DNA of 64,000 bases, from contig CM055272.1 of assembly GCA_029237695.1 (NCBI GenBank), forward strand, positions 16,604,042 to 16,668,041. The letters are read 5' to 3'. The notes beneath the pieces are model-generated. The model made no database searches, was not told where the DNA came from, and was given only the letters and a program-made list of their open reading frames with translations. The translations under genes and the position numbers were made by a program. Within the stretch, counting starts at the first letter, position 1; every line of letters begins with the position of its first letter. Positions 53,556-64,000 of the stretch are shown here, one piece after another. Origin of the DNA: Conchocele bisecta. Its lineage: Eukaryota > Mollusca > Bivalvia > Lucinida > Thyasiridae.

Positions 53556-56500
53556 GTATCCCCGGACTCCGTCGGGGGATACTATGGATTTGACAGCGCG
53601 CCGCGTCCGCGTCCGCGTCCGCCGCAGACACTTCTTGTCCGGAGCATAACTCGAACACCCTTTGGAATATTTTCATGAAACTTCACACATGCATAGACCA
53701 CGACCCGAAGGTGTGTCGCGCACAAGAATGACAACTCTTGCATAGCTAATTTTTTAGTTATCTCCCTTTTTTGTTTCTCGTTCTGATTTCGTGTCCGGAG
53801 CATAACTCCACCACCCTTTCGAATATTTTCATGAAACTTCACACATGCATAGACCACGACCCGAAGGTGTGTCGCGCACAAGAATGACAACTCTTGCATA
53901 GCTAATTTTTTAGTTATCTCCTTTTTTGTTTCGCGCACTGATTGACCATAACTCGACCACCCTTTGGAATATTTTTATGAAACTTAACACATTCAATTAG
54001 ACCACGAACCGAAGGTGTGTCGTGCACAAGAATGACAACTCTTGCATAGCTATTTTTTGAGTTATCTCCCTTTTTTGTTTTCGCTCACTGATTTCCTGTC
54101 CGGAGCATAACTCGACCACCCTTTGGAATATTTTCATGAAACTTCACACATGCATAGACCACGACCCGGAGGTGTGTCGCGCACAAGAATGACAACTCTT
54201 GCGTAGCTAATTTTTCAGTTATCTCCCTTTTTTGTTTTGCGTACTCTACAAACTGGACAATAATGCATGAAGACCTGTTTTCTCGTCTGCTCTGTATACC
54301 TTTTCTCGTGTGCTCTGTACACCTTACCTGTAGAGAGAACAATAGAAACTGGGAGAACCATGTGCTAAGCATGGGCTAGCATGTGCAGATGTCCAGTGCT
54401 TGACCACTGCTGACCAGGTAATTTATACAGGTAAATCACTACATTGGGTACTGTGTTGAAAATATTGTGGCATTATGTGGACCTCTGCAGATATATGTAG
54501 ATAAATATAGGACTATTAAAAAAAAATCTGGTCTCCAATAGCAAGCATTATTATTTTTAAACTTTTTTTTGTCATTTTTTTTTTAAACTTTTTTTTTCCA
54601 TTTTTTTTTTTTCATTTTTTTTTTTCATTTTTTTTTTCAAATTATTTTTCAATTTTTGTCCAGTAGCATAAGGTCGTAAGTGCTATATACAGACTATTCA
54701 CCTGTGCATGTGCTAGCATGTGCAACTGACCACTGACCACTTACAGGTAATTTATACAGGTAAATGATTATATTACATTTCCGTAAACTGTGTTGAAAAT
54801 ATTGTGGCATTATGTGGACCTGTGCAGATATATGTAGATAAATATAGGACTATTAAAAAAAATTCTGGGCTCCAGTAGCAAGCATTATTATTTTTAATTT
54901 TTAAACTTTTTTTCCATTTTTTTTTTTCAAATTCTTTTTCAATTTTTGTCTAGTAGCATAAGGTCGTAAGTGCTATATACAGACTATTATCATATAATAA
55001 AACAATTATTGACTAGTGAGCCATAGAATATAATCTGATAGTCTATGGTTCACTAGTCAATAATTGTATAATATGTTCGGGTGGCCAGTGAAAATTGCTT
55101 TCGGGCCCAGGCTCGAGGTCAAGGCGGGACAAGGCGAGGCATCTGATTCCGCGGAATTCTTGTTTACTTATCTCCCTTTGTTGTTTCGTGCTCTGATTTG
55201 TATCCAGAGCATAACTCGAACACGCATATAGCATTGCTCTCTAATGGTCCTCTACCGCCCTGTGCCAAATCCACGTTCGTTCTGCCCCCGTCAAGCCCAG
55301 GGTCAAGGTCACATACTTAGTGCTTCAAAAACATTAACGCTTGGGTAAATATCTTATACTTTCTGTTTTCTTTCATGGATCATGGATCATCTTCATATTT
55401 CATATACGCATTGCTCTAATGGTCCTCTACCGCCTGTGCCAAATCCACGTTCGTCTGCCCCACCAATCCCAGGGTCAAGGTCACATACTTGGTGCTTCAA
55501 AAACTTTAACGCTCAGGTAAATATCTTATAATTTTTATTTCCATTCACGGATCAACTTCATATTTCATATACGCGTTGCTCTAATGGTCGTCTACCGCCC
55601 TGTGCCAAATCCGTTCGTCCTGCCCCGCCAGCCCAGGGTCAAGGTCACATACTTAGTGCTTCAAAAACTTTAACGCTCAGGTAAATATCTTATAATTTTT
55701 ATTTCCATTCACGGATCAACTTCATATTTCATATACGCGTTGCTCTAATGTCGTCTACCGCCCTGTGCCAAATCCACGTTCGTCCTGCCCCCGCCAAGCC
55801 CAGGGTCAAGGTCACATACTTAGTGCTTCAAAAACTTTAACGCTCGGGTAAATATCTTATAATTTCTGTTTTCTTTCATGGATCATCTTCATATTTTCAT
55901 ATACGCATTGCTCTAATGGTCCTCTACCGCCCTGTGCCAAATCCACGTTCGTCCCGCCCCCGCCAAGCCCAGGGTTAACATCATATACTTAGTGCTTCAA
56001 AAACTTTAACGCTCAGGTAAATATCTTATAATTTCTGTTTTCTTTCACGGATCAGCTTCATATTTCATATATGCATTGCTCTAATGGTCCTCTACCGCCC
56101 TGTGCCAAATCCACGTTTGTCCTGCCCCGCCAAGCCCAGGGTCAAGGACATACTTGGTGCTTCAAAAACTTTAACGCTCAGGTAAAAGAAAATTTTGACT
56201 TGGAATTTGGCCTCATTATTATCAAAGCGATATGTGGGATATCCGTGTTCTATGAACACATTTTCTAGTTTATTAAACTTCACACATGCATAGAAGACGA
56301 CCCAAAGTGGTGTGTCGCTCGTAAGAATGACAACTCTTGCGTCGTTAATTTCTTATTATCTCCCTTTGTTGTTTCGTGCACTGATTTCGTGTCTGGAGCA
56401 TAACTCGAACACCCTTTGGAATATTTTCATGAAACTTCACACATGCATAGACCACGACCCTAAAGGTGTGTCCCGCAAGAATGACAACTCTTGCATCACT

Positions 56501-56639
56501 AATTCTTTAGTTATCTCCCTTTGTTTTTCCGTCACTGATTTTGTCTCCGGAGCATAACTCGAACATCCTTTTTTCAAACTACTTGTGTATCTGGGGAGGG
56601 GGATACACATGCGCTTGTCGACAAGCGTCCATTTCTAGT
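53556..56639 (-). repeat. Composite repeat element F, clean inverted copy
   Basis: It begins GTATCCCCGGACTCCGTCGG and ends GACAAGCGTCCATTTCTAGTT, the complement of the copy at 12,401-16,178. Internal tandem units are regular (TCTACCGCCC landmarks 163-175 bp apart). A palindrome near 55,005-55,070 (TTATTGACTAGTGAGCC / GGTTCACTAGTCAATAA) marks the centre. T-rich runs at 54,560-54,650 and 54,905-54,945 mirror the A-rich runs of the other copy. It lies just upstream of RNASEH2A exon 1, so promoter elements could lie within it. Confidence 0.75.
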
Positions 56640-56643
56640 TTTA

Positions 56644-59198
56644 GCAGGCCAACAAGACAGTTGCTTGGACTTAGTGTTCACAAATGAGGACAGAATGGTA
56701 GATAATGTTGAATACTTGCCAAGTGTCGGTGTTAGTGATCACCTATTATTAATATTTGACTATGTTTGGTACATTCCAACAAATCCAAGGAGTTCTCAAC
56801 GACCAAATTACTTTAAGGCTGATTATGTTGCTATGAATAAGACTCAGACAGATTGTGAGTGGGGTATAGACGACAGTTGCTCAGCTGAGGAAATGTGGTG
56901 TCACTTTAGCACCAAGATTAATACACTGATAGATACATTTGTACCATTAACTACAGATAAGTGGGTGTTCAGGGGCCTATTTCATCAACATTGCAAAGTA
57001 TACTTTCCTAGCAAAGTATACTTTGAGGGAGAAATTTTCAATTTTAGAATAAATTTATTAATTTTTATTGTACTGAATTTATTACATTATCACAGCCAAT
57101 TTTGGCTGTGATAATGTAATTCATTCAGTATAATAATAGTTTTAATCATCAAATATATGCAATTGTTAGTTCTGCATGAAATAATGCATTTCGGAAAAAT
57201 CAATGATTGCTCCCTCAAAGTATACTTTGCTAGGAAAGTATACTTTGCAATTTTGATGAAATCGGCTACTGGAAACCGTGGATGAGTCGTATAACGGCAG
57301 AGACAATTGATAGGAAGAGAAGAGCATGGGTTAAATATAGAAACTGCAAGAGTAATGACAACTGGGAGAAATATACCAAAGTCAGAAATGAAGCAACGGG
57401 AACAATTAGATATGAGAAGCGAGAATATGAAAGAAATATAGCGATCAAAGTCAAAAGTGAACCCAAATTATTTTGGAAATATGTGAAATAGCAAACAAAG
57501 ACCAAGGACAAAATCAGTGATCTAATGAAGGAAGATGGAACATTAACGACAAGTAACAAAGAAAATGCAGAAATTCTTAATAAGTTCTTCAGCAGTGTAT
57601 TTACACGTGAGAGTCTAGTTAATGTACCCACACTACCGGACAGGAACTTCGACAATATGCTAAATGAATTTGAGATAACGGAAGAAACCGTGTACAACAA
57701 ACTTAAGAAGTTGAATGTTACAAAATCGCCCGGACCAGATGGATTTCATAACAAGCTGTTATTCGAAATTAAGGACCATATTATAAAACCATTAACTGTG
57801 TTATTCAATAAATCATTGAACACCGGGGAGGTACTCATGCAGTGGAAATCAGCACATGTTGCACCTATTTTCAAAAAGGGTGATAAAAAGAAAGCGGAGA
57901 ACTACAGACCAGTCAGCCTAACGTGTGTTATTTGCAAACTACTGGAATCCATTGTAAAGGACCATCTAATGTCGCACATGGAGGAAAACAGTTTATTCTC
58001 TGTTCATCAGTTTGGTTTCCGTAGTGGCCACTCATGTGTTACACAGTTGCTATGTATATTTGAAGAATGGTCAAAAAGCATTAGACAATCACGAAAAAAT
58101 TGACGTTATTTATCTAGACTTTAGAAAGGCATTTGATACCGTTCCACACCAACGTCTCGCAAACAAGCTATTCTCGTACGGAATCAGAGGTAAAGTTCTT
58201 GAATGGATAAGACATTTTCTAAGTGACAGGAAGCAACGGGTCGTGATTGATAACCAAGAATCTAACTGGGCGGACGTTCTGAGTGGTATACCGCAGGGGT
58301 GTGTATTAGGCCCTACATTGTTCCTCGTTTTCATTAACGATCTACCAGATATCGTGAAAAATCTAATGAAGATATTCGCTGACGATACCAAGATATATTC
58401 GACTGTCAGAGGTGAGGAAGACTGTATGAACCTACAAAAGGACTTAAATAACCTATTCGACTGATCAAATACCTGGGACCTGAAATTCAATTCCAGCAAA
58501 TGTAAATCTATGCATATAGGTAGAAACAATGAAAATCATAAGTATCACATGTCAGACACTGAAATACTACAAGTAGACTCAGAATGTGTCAACTTGGGCA
58601 TAATATTCCAAAAGGATTTAAAGTTCACAGAGCAAGTCAGAAAATGTGTAAACAAGGCAAACAGCATGCTCGGCATTATTAACAGAACTTTTTCATATAT
58701 CGATAAAGATATGTTCCTGTTGCTATATAAAACACTTGTTCGGCCTCATATGGAATACGGGACAGCAGTTTGGTCACCATACCTACAAAAGGACATCTTT
58801 CTAATTGAAAACGTACAAAGAAGGGCATCCAAACTAGTGGACGACATAAAACATTTAGAGTACGAGGAAAGAATGAAAATATTAGGTCTACCAACATTAA
58901 GTTACCGAAGGGAACGCTGTGACCAAGTTCAAGTCTACAAAATAATTCATGAAATTGATAGCTCGATAAGGAAATATTTTTTACTATGAATACATCCACA
59001 AGAACAAGGGGCCACAACTACAAGATATCCAAACGACAGAACAGAACTCAGCAAAGAGCAAGTGTATTCTCCCAGCGGGTTGTCAACGAGTGGAATTCTC
59101 TTCCTACAAACTGTGTTGAAGCTGAATCTGTAAATAGTTTTAAATCGAACCTGAATACAGCCTGGAAGAATCACAGATACAAATTTACAACATACTAA
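56644..59198 (+). pseudogene. CR1/Jockey-type non-LTR retrotransposon, truncated
   Basis: The relic begins inside the endonuclease domain (LDLVFTNEDRMV, then GVSDHLLLIFDY). It continues into the reverse transcriptase: KSPGPDGFHNKLLFEIKDH, ENYRPVSLTCVICKLLESI, QFGFRSGHSCVTQLL, motif A YLDFRKAFDTVPH, GIPQGCVLGPTLF and FADD at 58,375-58,386. The tail has VVNEWNSLPTNCVEAESVNSF. Defects: 5' truncation where repeat F ends, a MITE inserted at 56,970, a TAG at 57,489, a frameshift near 58,090, a TGA at 58,462 and a frameshift near 58,985. The motif order fits the CR1/Jockey group. It is not functional. Confidence 0.88.
56970..57271. mobile_element. Hairpin MITE, family B, in the RT relic
   Basis: It starts CAGGGGCCTATTTCATCAAC and ends GATGAAATCGGCTACTG, with GCAAAGTATACTTTCCTAGC inside each end. 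The centre is an ATTACATTATCACAGCC palindrome. This continuous copy serves as the reference for the interrupted one at 21,657-23,913. Confidence 0.85.
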
Positions 59199-59868
59199 GT
59201 TAAATAGCGCTCTCCTCGTAAAGGAAAACTACTGCTATGATAAGATGCTACGATGGGCCATTACAAGCTTAAATGCTTACAGTAAGGCCTCGACACCAGG
59301 TAAATAACCAGGTATGTACCTAATCATATTCCGAACATTTCTAGTGTGCGGCTTGGCTTACAAAATCTTAGCTCCGGCGGAAATATAGCAATAACTTATA
59401 TACGTAGAAAAGAACCTAACACGTCTACTATACTCCCGTTAATTGGCGTTCGATTACGCATATACACATGATATATGGGTCAGATTGTAGGTCTAGAGGG
59501 GTCACACGAAATACCCAATTACACTCAAATACAGTATAAATACAGATAAATATACTACAAATAAAGAGTCAGATAGTAGTGTAAATCATATATTGACACA
59601 AAACACATGATATAATTGACATATGAAAACAAAGAGTTAAATTGGCGATATTTTCGATTAATGCAAATTGTGTCCTTGTCAGATCCTGTAAAAATCATCA
59701 ACGCATACATGTGTGAAATGCGTACAAATATAGTTTAGAACATACACAAAATGCCACAAATGAACCCTCAAACATTTCAGTTTGTGCATCTCCTAATGTT
59801 ATCAGACTTTGTATAACATATTTCACGTATCAGTGTAGACCCTGATCTATATTATTCTCCGCCCTTTT
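59199..59868. other. No recognised feature
   Basis: AT-rich sequence after the retrotransposon stop. The first 100-150 bases may be its 3' tail. I see no gene or strong repeat. Confidence 0.4.
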
Positions 59869-60513
59869 TTGCGCCATCAGGCACTCTCAGTAAGGGCATA
59901 CAGGCCATACACGGGCAGTATTATTACCCATCATCATCAGGCACTCTCAGTAAGGGCATACAGGCCATACACGGGCAGTATTATTACCCATCATCATCAG
60001 GCACTCTCAGTAAGGGCACACCCATCATCATCGGGCACTCTCAGTAAGGGCACACAGGCCATACACGGGCAGTATTATTACCCATCATCATCAGGCACTC
60101 TCAGTAAGGGCACACAGGGCCATACACGGGCAGAATTATTACCCATCATCATCAGGCACTCTCAGTAAGGGCACACAGGCCATACACGGGCAGTATTATT
60201 ACCCATCATCATCAGGCACTCTCAGTAAGGGCATACAGGCCATACACGGGCAGTATTATTACCCATCATCATCAGGCACTCTCAGTAAGGGCACACAGGC
60301 CATACACGGGCAGAATTATTACCCATCATCATCAGGCACTCTCAGTAAGGGCACACAGGCCATACACGGGCAGTATTATTACCCATCATCATCAGGCACT
60401 CTCAGTAAGGGCATACAGGCCATACACGGGCAGTATTATTACCCATCATCATCAGGCACTCTCAGTAAGGGCATACAGGCCATACACGGGCAGTATTATT
60501 ACCCATCATCATC
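59869..60513. repeat. 60-bp satellite, 11 units
   Basis: Units read CATCATCATCAGGCACTCTC, AGTAAGGGCATACAGGCCAT and ACACGGGCAGTATTATTACC. One unit near 60,015 is truncated. Two positions vary between units (GGCATACAGG or GGCACACAGG; GCAGTATT or GCAGAATT), in a pattern that suggests recent block duplication. Confidence 0.9.
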
Positions 60514-60593
60514 AGCGCGCTAGACTTCAATAGGAGGGAGACACCACCGCCATTGACTGCAACACCGTGCTCTTTAGTCATAAGTCTTGTTTC

Positions 60594-60622
60594 AATTTAA
60601 CCCTTCCTAATCTGTTAACGGA
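60594..60622. mobile_element. Left half of the MITE A hit by Polinton 2
   Basis: TTTAACCCTTCCTAATCTGT and TAACGGA match the left end of the family A copy at 6,148 (AACCATTCCTACGCTGTTGACGGA). The partner half would lie beyond the window. Confidence 0.65.
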
Positions 60623-60637
60623 AGTAGTATATAGGGA

Positions 60638-60763
60638 GTCAGTTCGTTACCGCGAAGTGTGGGGGACGAATTGAAAGCAGTGGGTAGCCCCATAGGTACC
60701 AAAAATAGTAAAATTTCGTGTTAATTTAAAGCGAAATAAATACAACCCACAGTAAAAAAATAA
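60638..60763 (+). repeat. Polinton 2 subterminal repeat, copy 1
   Basis: It starts GTCAGTTCGTTACCGCGAAG, continues AGCAGTGGGTAGCCCCATAG and ends AAAATGTCATAC. It recurs at 61,189-61,302 with a 9-bp deletion and other small changes. Confidence 0.8.
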
Positions 60764-61188
60764 AATGTCATACTGTAGTATAAGGGAATGGCGGTTCTGG
60801 ACCACTTTTGATATTCCCTCATATAAAGTGCGTGAGCCCTTGTTAGTCATTAGGTATATAAGTAGCTGGAATCGCGTTATCGTTATAAGCGGTCTATGAT
60901 GTTAGTATTTTTCAGAAACCAGTTTATAACGTACACCTACAGGGTCCTTATTTTAACCTAGGTGGGTACGCATGGATTAAATAATAGTTAGCAATTGGGA
61001 GCTAGGTGAGTTGGTACGCATGAGTTTGGTGCAGGTAGTTGAAACCTCATCCATTTGGGGACCAGTGTTAGGTAGCTGAATTAATTTTGTAGAAATTAGA
61101 TCCATTTCGGGGCACGTCAAGATCAATGCCGGTTCTGGCTCAAAACCTTAACCAATGACTTTAGTTTGGTTTAATGCTCTCTAAACGT

Positions 61189-61302
61189 GTCAGTTCGTTA
61201 CCGCGAAGTGTGGGGGAAAGCAGTGGGTAGCCCCATAGGTATCTTTCCTGTTAATTTAAAGCGAAATAAATACAACCCACAGTAAAAAATAAAATGTCAT
61301 AC
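61189..61302 (+). repeat. Polinton 2 subterminal repeat, copy 2
   Basis: Direct copy of 60,638-60,763, some 550 bp further in. The intervening sequence has no gene and contains two related TAGGTGGGTACGCATG and TAGGTGAGTTGGTACGCATG words. Confidence 0.8.
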
Positions 61303-61375
61303 AAAATGTTGCAGCGGTTTCGGCTACCCAACGAGCAGCGACAAAAAATATACAAAGAATTTTTTTCCAAAATGG

Positions 61376-62048
61376 CTACTGCATGTAGAACGGGTCGCGA
61401 CTGCCAGAGTGCTGGTGTACGGAGTCGCTAGTTTCGTTTTTCCCATTCAGCGTACCGGACTGTTTTACGGAGTGCACGAACTGGGTGTCGGAATCTGGTT
61501 TGCTCTTCCAGAGTCTACAAGTCTCTAGAGTCACGAATGGGAACAGTAGTCTGCATACCGCGTACGCCACAAAAAACAACCCAAACCACCACTTTGCATT
61601 CTCTACGGTTCTCCAGATGTCGTGCACCTCCAGCTCGTCTTTCTTCGGACACTTGGAATCGGTCGTGCGGGCATCGTTGAAAATTGCGGCCAACAGTCTG
61701 CGTTCCAGCGCGTCCAACCGGTTCTCCAAACGTCTCTCCATGTCGGACAGGTGCGTCGACTCTTCGAACGAGCTTACGTTTCGTATATCTTCTAGTAGAT
61801 CCGTGGGGAACTTGGTGGGAGGGCCAGGGGTGGTTACCCTGTGTACTACGGGGGTGGGGGTTTCTAAATTTGTTTCAAATTTGGTTTCTTCGGGTTTTGT
61901 ACTGCGTTCCGCATCGACGGCATCCCATATTCTTCGAAGGCGAGTGGTACCGATCCCAAATTTCTTCTTCGTATTGTCTGCAGACTATGCCCCGAAGATT
62001 ACGGATATCTTCTATATCTTGTTCGGACAAATCTCGTTTTGGTGGCAT
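61376..62048 (-). pseudogene. Polinton 2 coiled-coil membrane protein, RDPFYMQ tail
   Basis: The N-terminus, from ATG 62,048, reads MPPKRDLSEQDIEDIRNLRG. A frameshift near 61,880-61,930 leads into a Pro/Thr-rich linker. The last frame (61,376-61,741, extending upstream) contains MERRLENRLDALERRLLAAI, a heptad-rich coiled coil, then a membrane segment, WWFGLFFVAYAVCRLLFPFV, and a soluble tail that ends SRDPFYMQ. The same last seven residues end the 35,922 gene of Polinton 1, although the rest of the two proteins is very different. Confidence 0.65.
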
Positions 62049-62109
62049 ATTGTTTTGTAGGCAACAGCTATATAAATATATTTTGCCCAATGTTCAACAT
62101 GATTTGCTT

Positions 62110-62335
62110 AGGTAAAACCAGGCATACTAGCACCACAACTAGGCCTACGAGCACCACGCCCAGGCATACCAGCACCACACCTCTGCATACCAGCACCACG
62201 CCCAGGCATACCAGCACCACGCCCAGGCATACCAGCACCACACCTAGGCATACTAGTACCACAACTAGGCTTACTCGTTACCAGGCCTAGGCTTACTCGT
62301 ACCACGCCCAGGCATACCAGTACCACAACTAGGTT
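62110..62335. repeat. 18-bp minisatellite
   Basis: About eleven units read like AGGCATACCAGCACCACGCC with small variations. Open frames on both strands across it are repeat shadows. Confidence 0.8.
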
Positions 62336-62825
62336 AGCCCTGAGTTAGATTCAAAATTTATAACTGGATTATCTAGAGAAATTGGCCAAAACCTATAGAA
62401 AGCGCTACCAAGGTTTCGGCTACCTTTTTTAGTAGCTGCACCACCGGTTTCTACATTGTATATAGGTGTTGAAAATAAAAATATGCGCTTTCTTCAAATA
62501 TGTATTGGATTTATTCGACTGTGGCTCTAGCAGGTTTGCTTGGTGCTGTGTTCAAATTATCCTAATAGAAAGACCCCCCCCCCCTGTAATTCAACCAGAT
62601 ATAATTAACCCCTCGTACTGCCGGAGATATGGATTAATTCGCCATCTTTTCGAACTGTTTTATTAATGCTTTCAACAAGTGGGCTCATCATTGAATCTTT
62701 ACAAATTTCAACAGGTTTTGCTTTCACGGTTTCCATTAAATATATTTAATATTATAATTATTTATTTCCAATTGTGAATTAATGTTAGACATTTATATAT
62801 ATATATATATATATATATAAAAACC
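62336..62825. other. AT-rich spacer of Polinton 2
   Basis: No gene is recognised. A CCCCCCCC run lies at 62,575-62,584 and a TA microsatellite at about 62,795-62,819, just upstream of a small open frame. Confidence 0.45.
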
Positions 62826-62954
62826 ATGCCTAAATCGGTTATTACGCAGGAAGCGCTGATAGATATTTTGCAGTCCCGTGGAATTGTTCCTGCCTATGAA
62901 GTTAGAAAGAAGCACCATATTGGTCCCAAACGCTACAGATCTGTGGAAATATGA
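62826..62954 (+). CDS. Small open frame, 42 residues
   Basis: ATG 62,826 opens MPKSVITQEALIDILQSRGI, followed by VPAYEVRKKHHIGPKRYRSV and two more residues before TGA. The sequence is basic and looks like a helix-turn-helix-sized domain with good codon structure. It is short, so this could be an exon or a truncated gene. A TA-rich stretch lies directly upstream. Confidence 0.45.
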   Translation: MPKSVITQEALIDILQSRGIVPAYEVRKKHHIGPKRYRSVEI

Positions 62955-63095
62955 TAAATTTATCATGGGGACTTTCTAGAGATAATTGGCCAAAACGGCC
63001 CCGGAAACCCGTGATAAGCCCCCCGTTGGAAGACCTGAGGTGTGTAAGATACCTTCAAAAATTGAACAGGCTGCATAATTTTATTTCATGAAAGT

Positions 63096-64000
63096 TTAAA
63101 GGGGTTCTGTATGTATCCCATCTTCTGAAACCCTTCTCTTATCGTAGTAAGCGGACAGTCCTAATTTGTTTTGGGTATATGTTTTCATAACACCATTTCT
63201 CATTTTAAACCCTCTGTTTGTTCCTCTATCCGTTCCAACCTGGTGTAGTGCCTACATATACCTTCTCCATGTGAGAGGATTTTGCCGGGCAGATAACCCC
63301 TTCGCTGAATGTTTTACTTGGGTTGTGTCTACTTTTTCAACCACATAACACTTGCTGCATAGTGCGATTGCACGATCTCCTTGGAACTCTGTTTTGAATA
63401 GCCCTGGTTCTCTATTACTCCATTTATCCCAAGCTAACCATTCTTTTTTATGTTTTTTGAAATCCTCCACCATTTCTAGTTTTATCATTCCATCCAGCTC
63501 TCCACTTCATGCTAACCCCCATATACAAACTATCAGTATCCATCTGTATTAGTTCAAAATCTGCTCTATCTACGTATTTATCCATAAAATCGTAATAAAA
63601 TTCTAACATTCTTAGTTTTGCGTATTGGTATACAGCAATCCCACAGTGAAATGGACGAGTCATATTGGCATTTACTTTTCTTGAGGATATTTCGTAAGAA
63701 TCTCCTATTTCCTCTAAATCATCGAAATACGCTGATCTTAAAGCTTTGTCCACACATTTTTCATCTTTTGTATACGTTGTGTTGAGGTGTTTTTCGAGGG
63801 ATTCTATCATTTTCCCGCAACATGAGTTACCTAATAGTTTCATTATATCCGCAATTGGGGACTTGGAGCTATCAACATCTCCGGATCTCCTGGCTGAAGT
63901 AACTTCTTTAACAAACCATTCAAAGGGCTTACCTGCTGTATAATTTATTACTCTGTAAATCCCTGTAATTTCTAAACCATGCTTCAAATACCATTTTAAT
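63096..64000 (-). pseudogene. Polinton 2 DNA polymerase B, C-terminal part
   Basis: The gene enters from the right edge. It carries KPFEWFVKEVTSARRSGDV, motif B KLLGNSCCGKMIE (identical to that of Polinton 1) and motif C MDTDSLY at 63,523-63,543. A frameshift near 63,490 separates it from KKEWLAWDKWSNREPGLFK and the rest; further frame changes occur near 63,260. The stop is at 63,096-63,098. Similarity to the 33,0-33,8 kb part of Polinton 1 is high. Here the C-terminus points toward the terminal repeat, opposite to Polinton 1. Confidence 0.88.

Larger units (their letters stand above)
60623..64000. mobile_element. Polinton/Maverick element 2, left part
   Basis: It begins AGTAGTATATAGGGAGTC, identical to the termini of Polinton 1. 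It then carries a direct duplication of subterminal sequence, a membrane-protein gene with the RDPFYMQ tail, a minisatellite, a small open frame and the C-terminal part of a DNA polymerase B on the minus strand. The window ends inside the polymerase. The sequence after the shared 18 bases differs from the terminal repeat of Polinton 1, so the two are separate lineages. Confidence 0.85.

Noticed and set aside
57266..57700. 144-codon minus-strand hydrophobic open frame
   Set aside because: It is antisense to the reverse transcriptase relic.
59869..60513. Possible CRISPR-like array
   Set aside because: Units are continuous 60-bp repeats with no unique spacers, and the window is animal DNA.
62039..62326. 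Thr/Ser-rich or Val/Cys-rich frames
   Set aside because: These are shadows of the 18-bp minisatellite on both strands.

Overview
The window is animal nuclear DNA, most probably from a bivalve mollusc. It holds a host gene with GT-AG introns (RNASEH2A), Polinton/Maverick elements, a decayed non-LTR retrotransposon, many hairpin MITEs, and tandem arrays rich in GACCTTGACCTT-type units next to dispersed repeats that end in GAGCTAAAAA, a style familiar from bivalve genomes. The phylum is inferred from repeat style and was not tested by a search.

One host gene spans most of the window. Seven exons of the catalytic subunit of ribonuclease H2 lie on the minus strand, from the start codon at 53,360 down to a stop at 5,646. 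Splice phases are consistent wherever both sides can be read. Its introns hold nearly everything else. Intron 3 contains a complete Polinton (29,294-47,148). Intron 2 contains a 2.8 kb inverted-repeat element nested in a MITE. Intron 5 contains a 2 kb element nested in another MITE. Intron 6 is filled with tandem repeats.

The intronic Polinton has terminal inverted repeats of about 163 bp and a 5-bp direct repeat (GCTCT) at its ends. It carries a protein-primed family B DNA polymerase, a retroviral-type integrase, a packaging ATPase, a major capsid protein, a penton-like minor capsid protein, a repetitive coiled-coil protein and several small membrane or unknown proteins. The polymerase, integrase, ATPase and capsid genes all carry frameshifts or stops; some small genes are open. 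I did not recognise the adenovirus-type protease usually found in such elements. A near-perfect inverted repeat of about 50 bp brackets the coiled-coil gene plus a two-membrane-segment gene (42,510-45,100). Eleven CCAAT...ATTGG palindromes are scattered through the structural half.

A second Polinton starts at 60,623 and runs off the right edge. It shares the terminal 18 bases, but its gene order near the terminus differs. Both Polintons sit inside copies of the same MITE family, at positions only some 15-20 bp apart in that MITE.

Region by region: 1-7.5 kb dispersed repeats, MITEs and RNASEH2A exon 7; 7.5-16.9 kb noisy tandem repeats (apparently uncorrected insertion errors) and exon 6; 17-28.5 kb two large repeat arrays, nested MITEs, exons 5 and 4 and a 184-bp G run; 28.5-29.2 kb a 72-bp minisatellite; 29.3-47.1 kb Polinton 1; 47.4-53.4 kb exons 3, 2 and 1 with nested elements; 53.6-56.6 kb a cleaner inverted relative of the 12.4-16.2 kb element; 56.6-59.2 kb a CR1/Jockey-type reverse transcriptase relic; 59.9-60.5 kb a 60-bp satellite; 60.6-64 kb Polinton 2.
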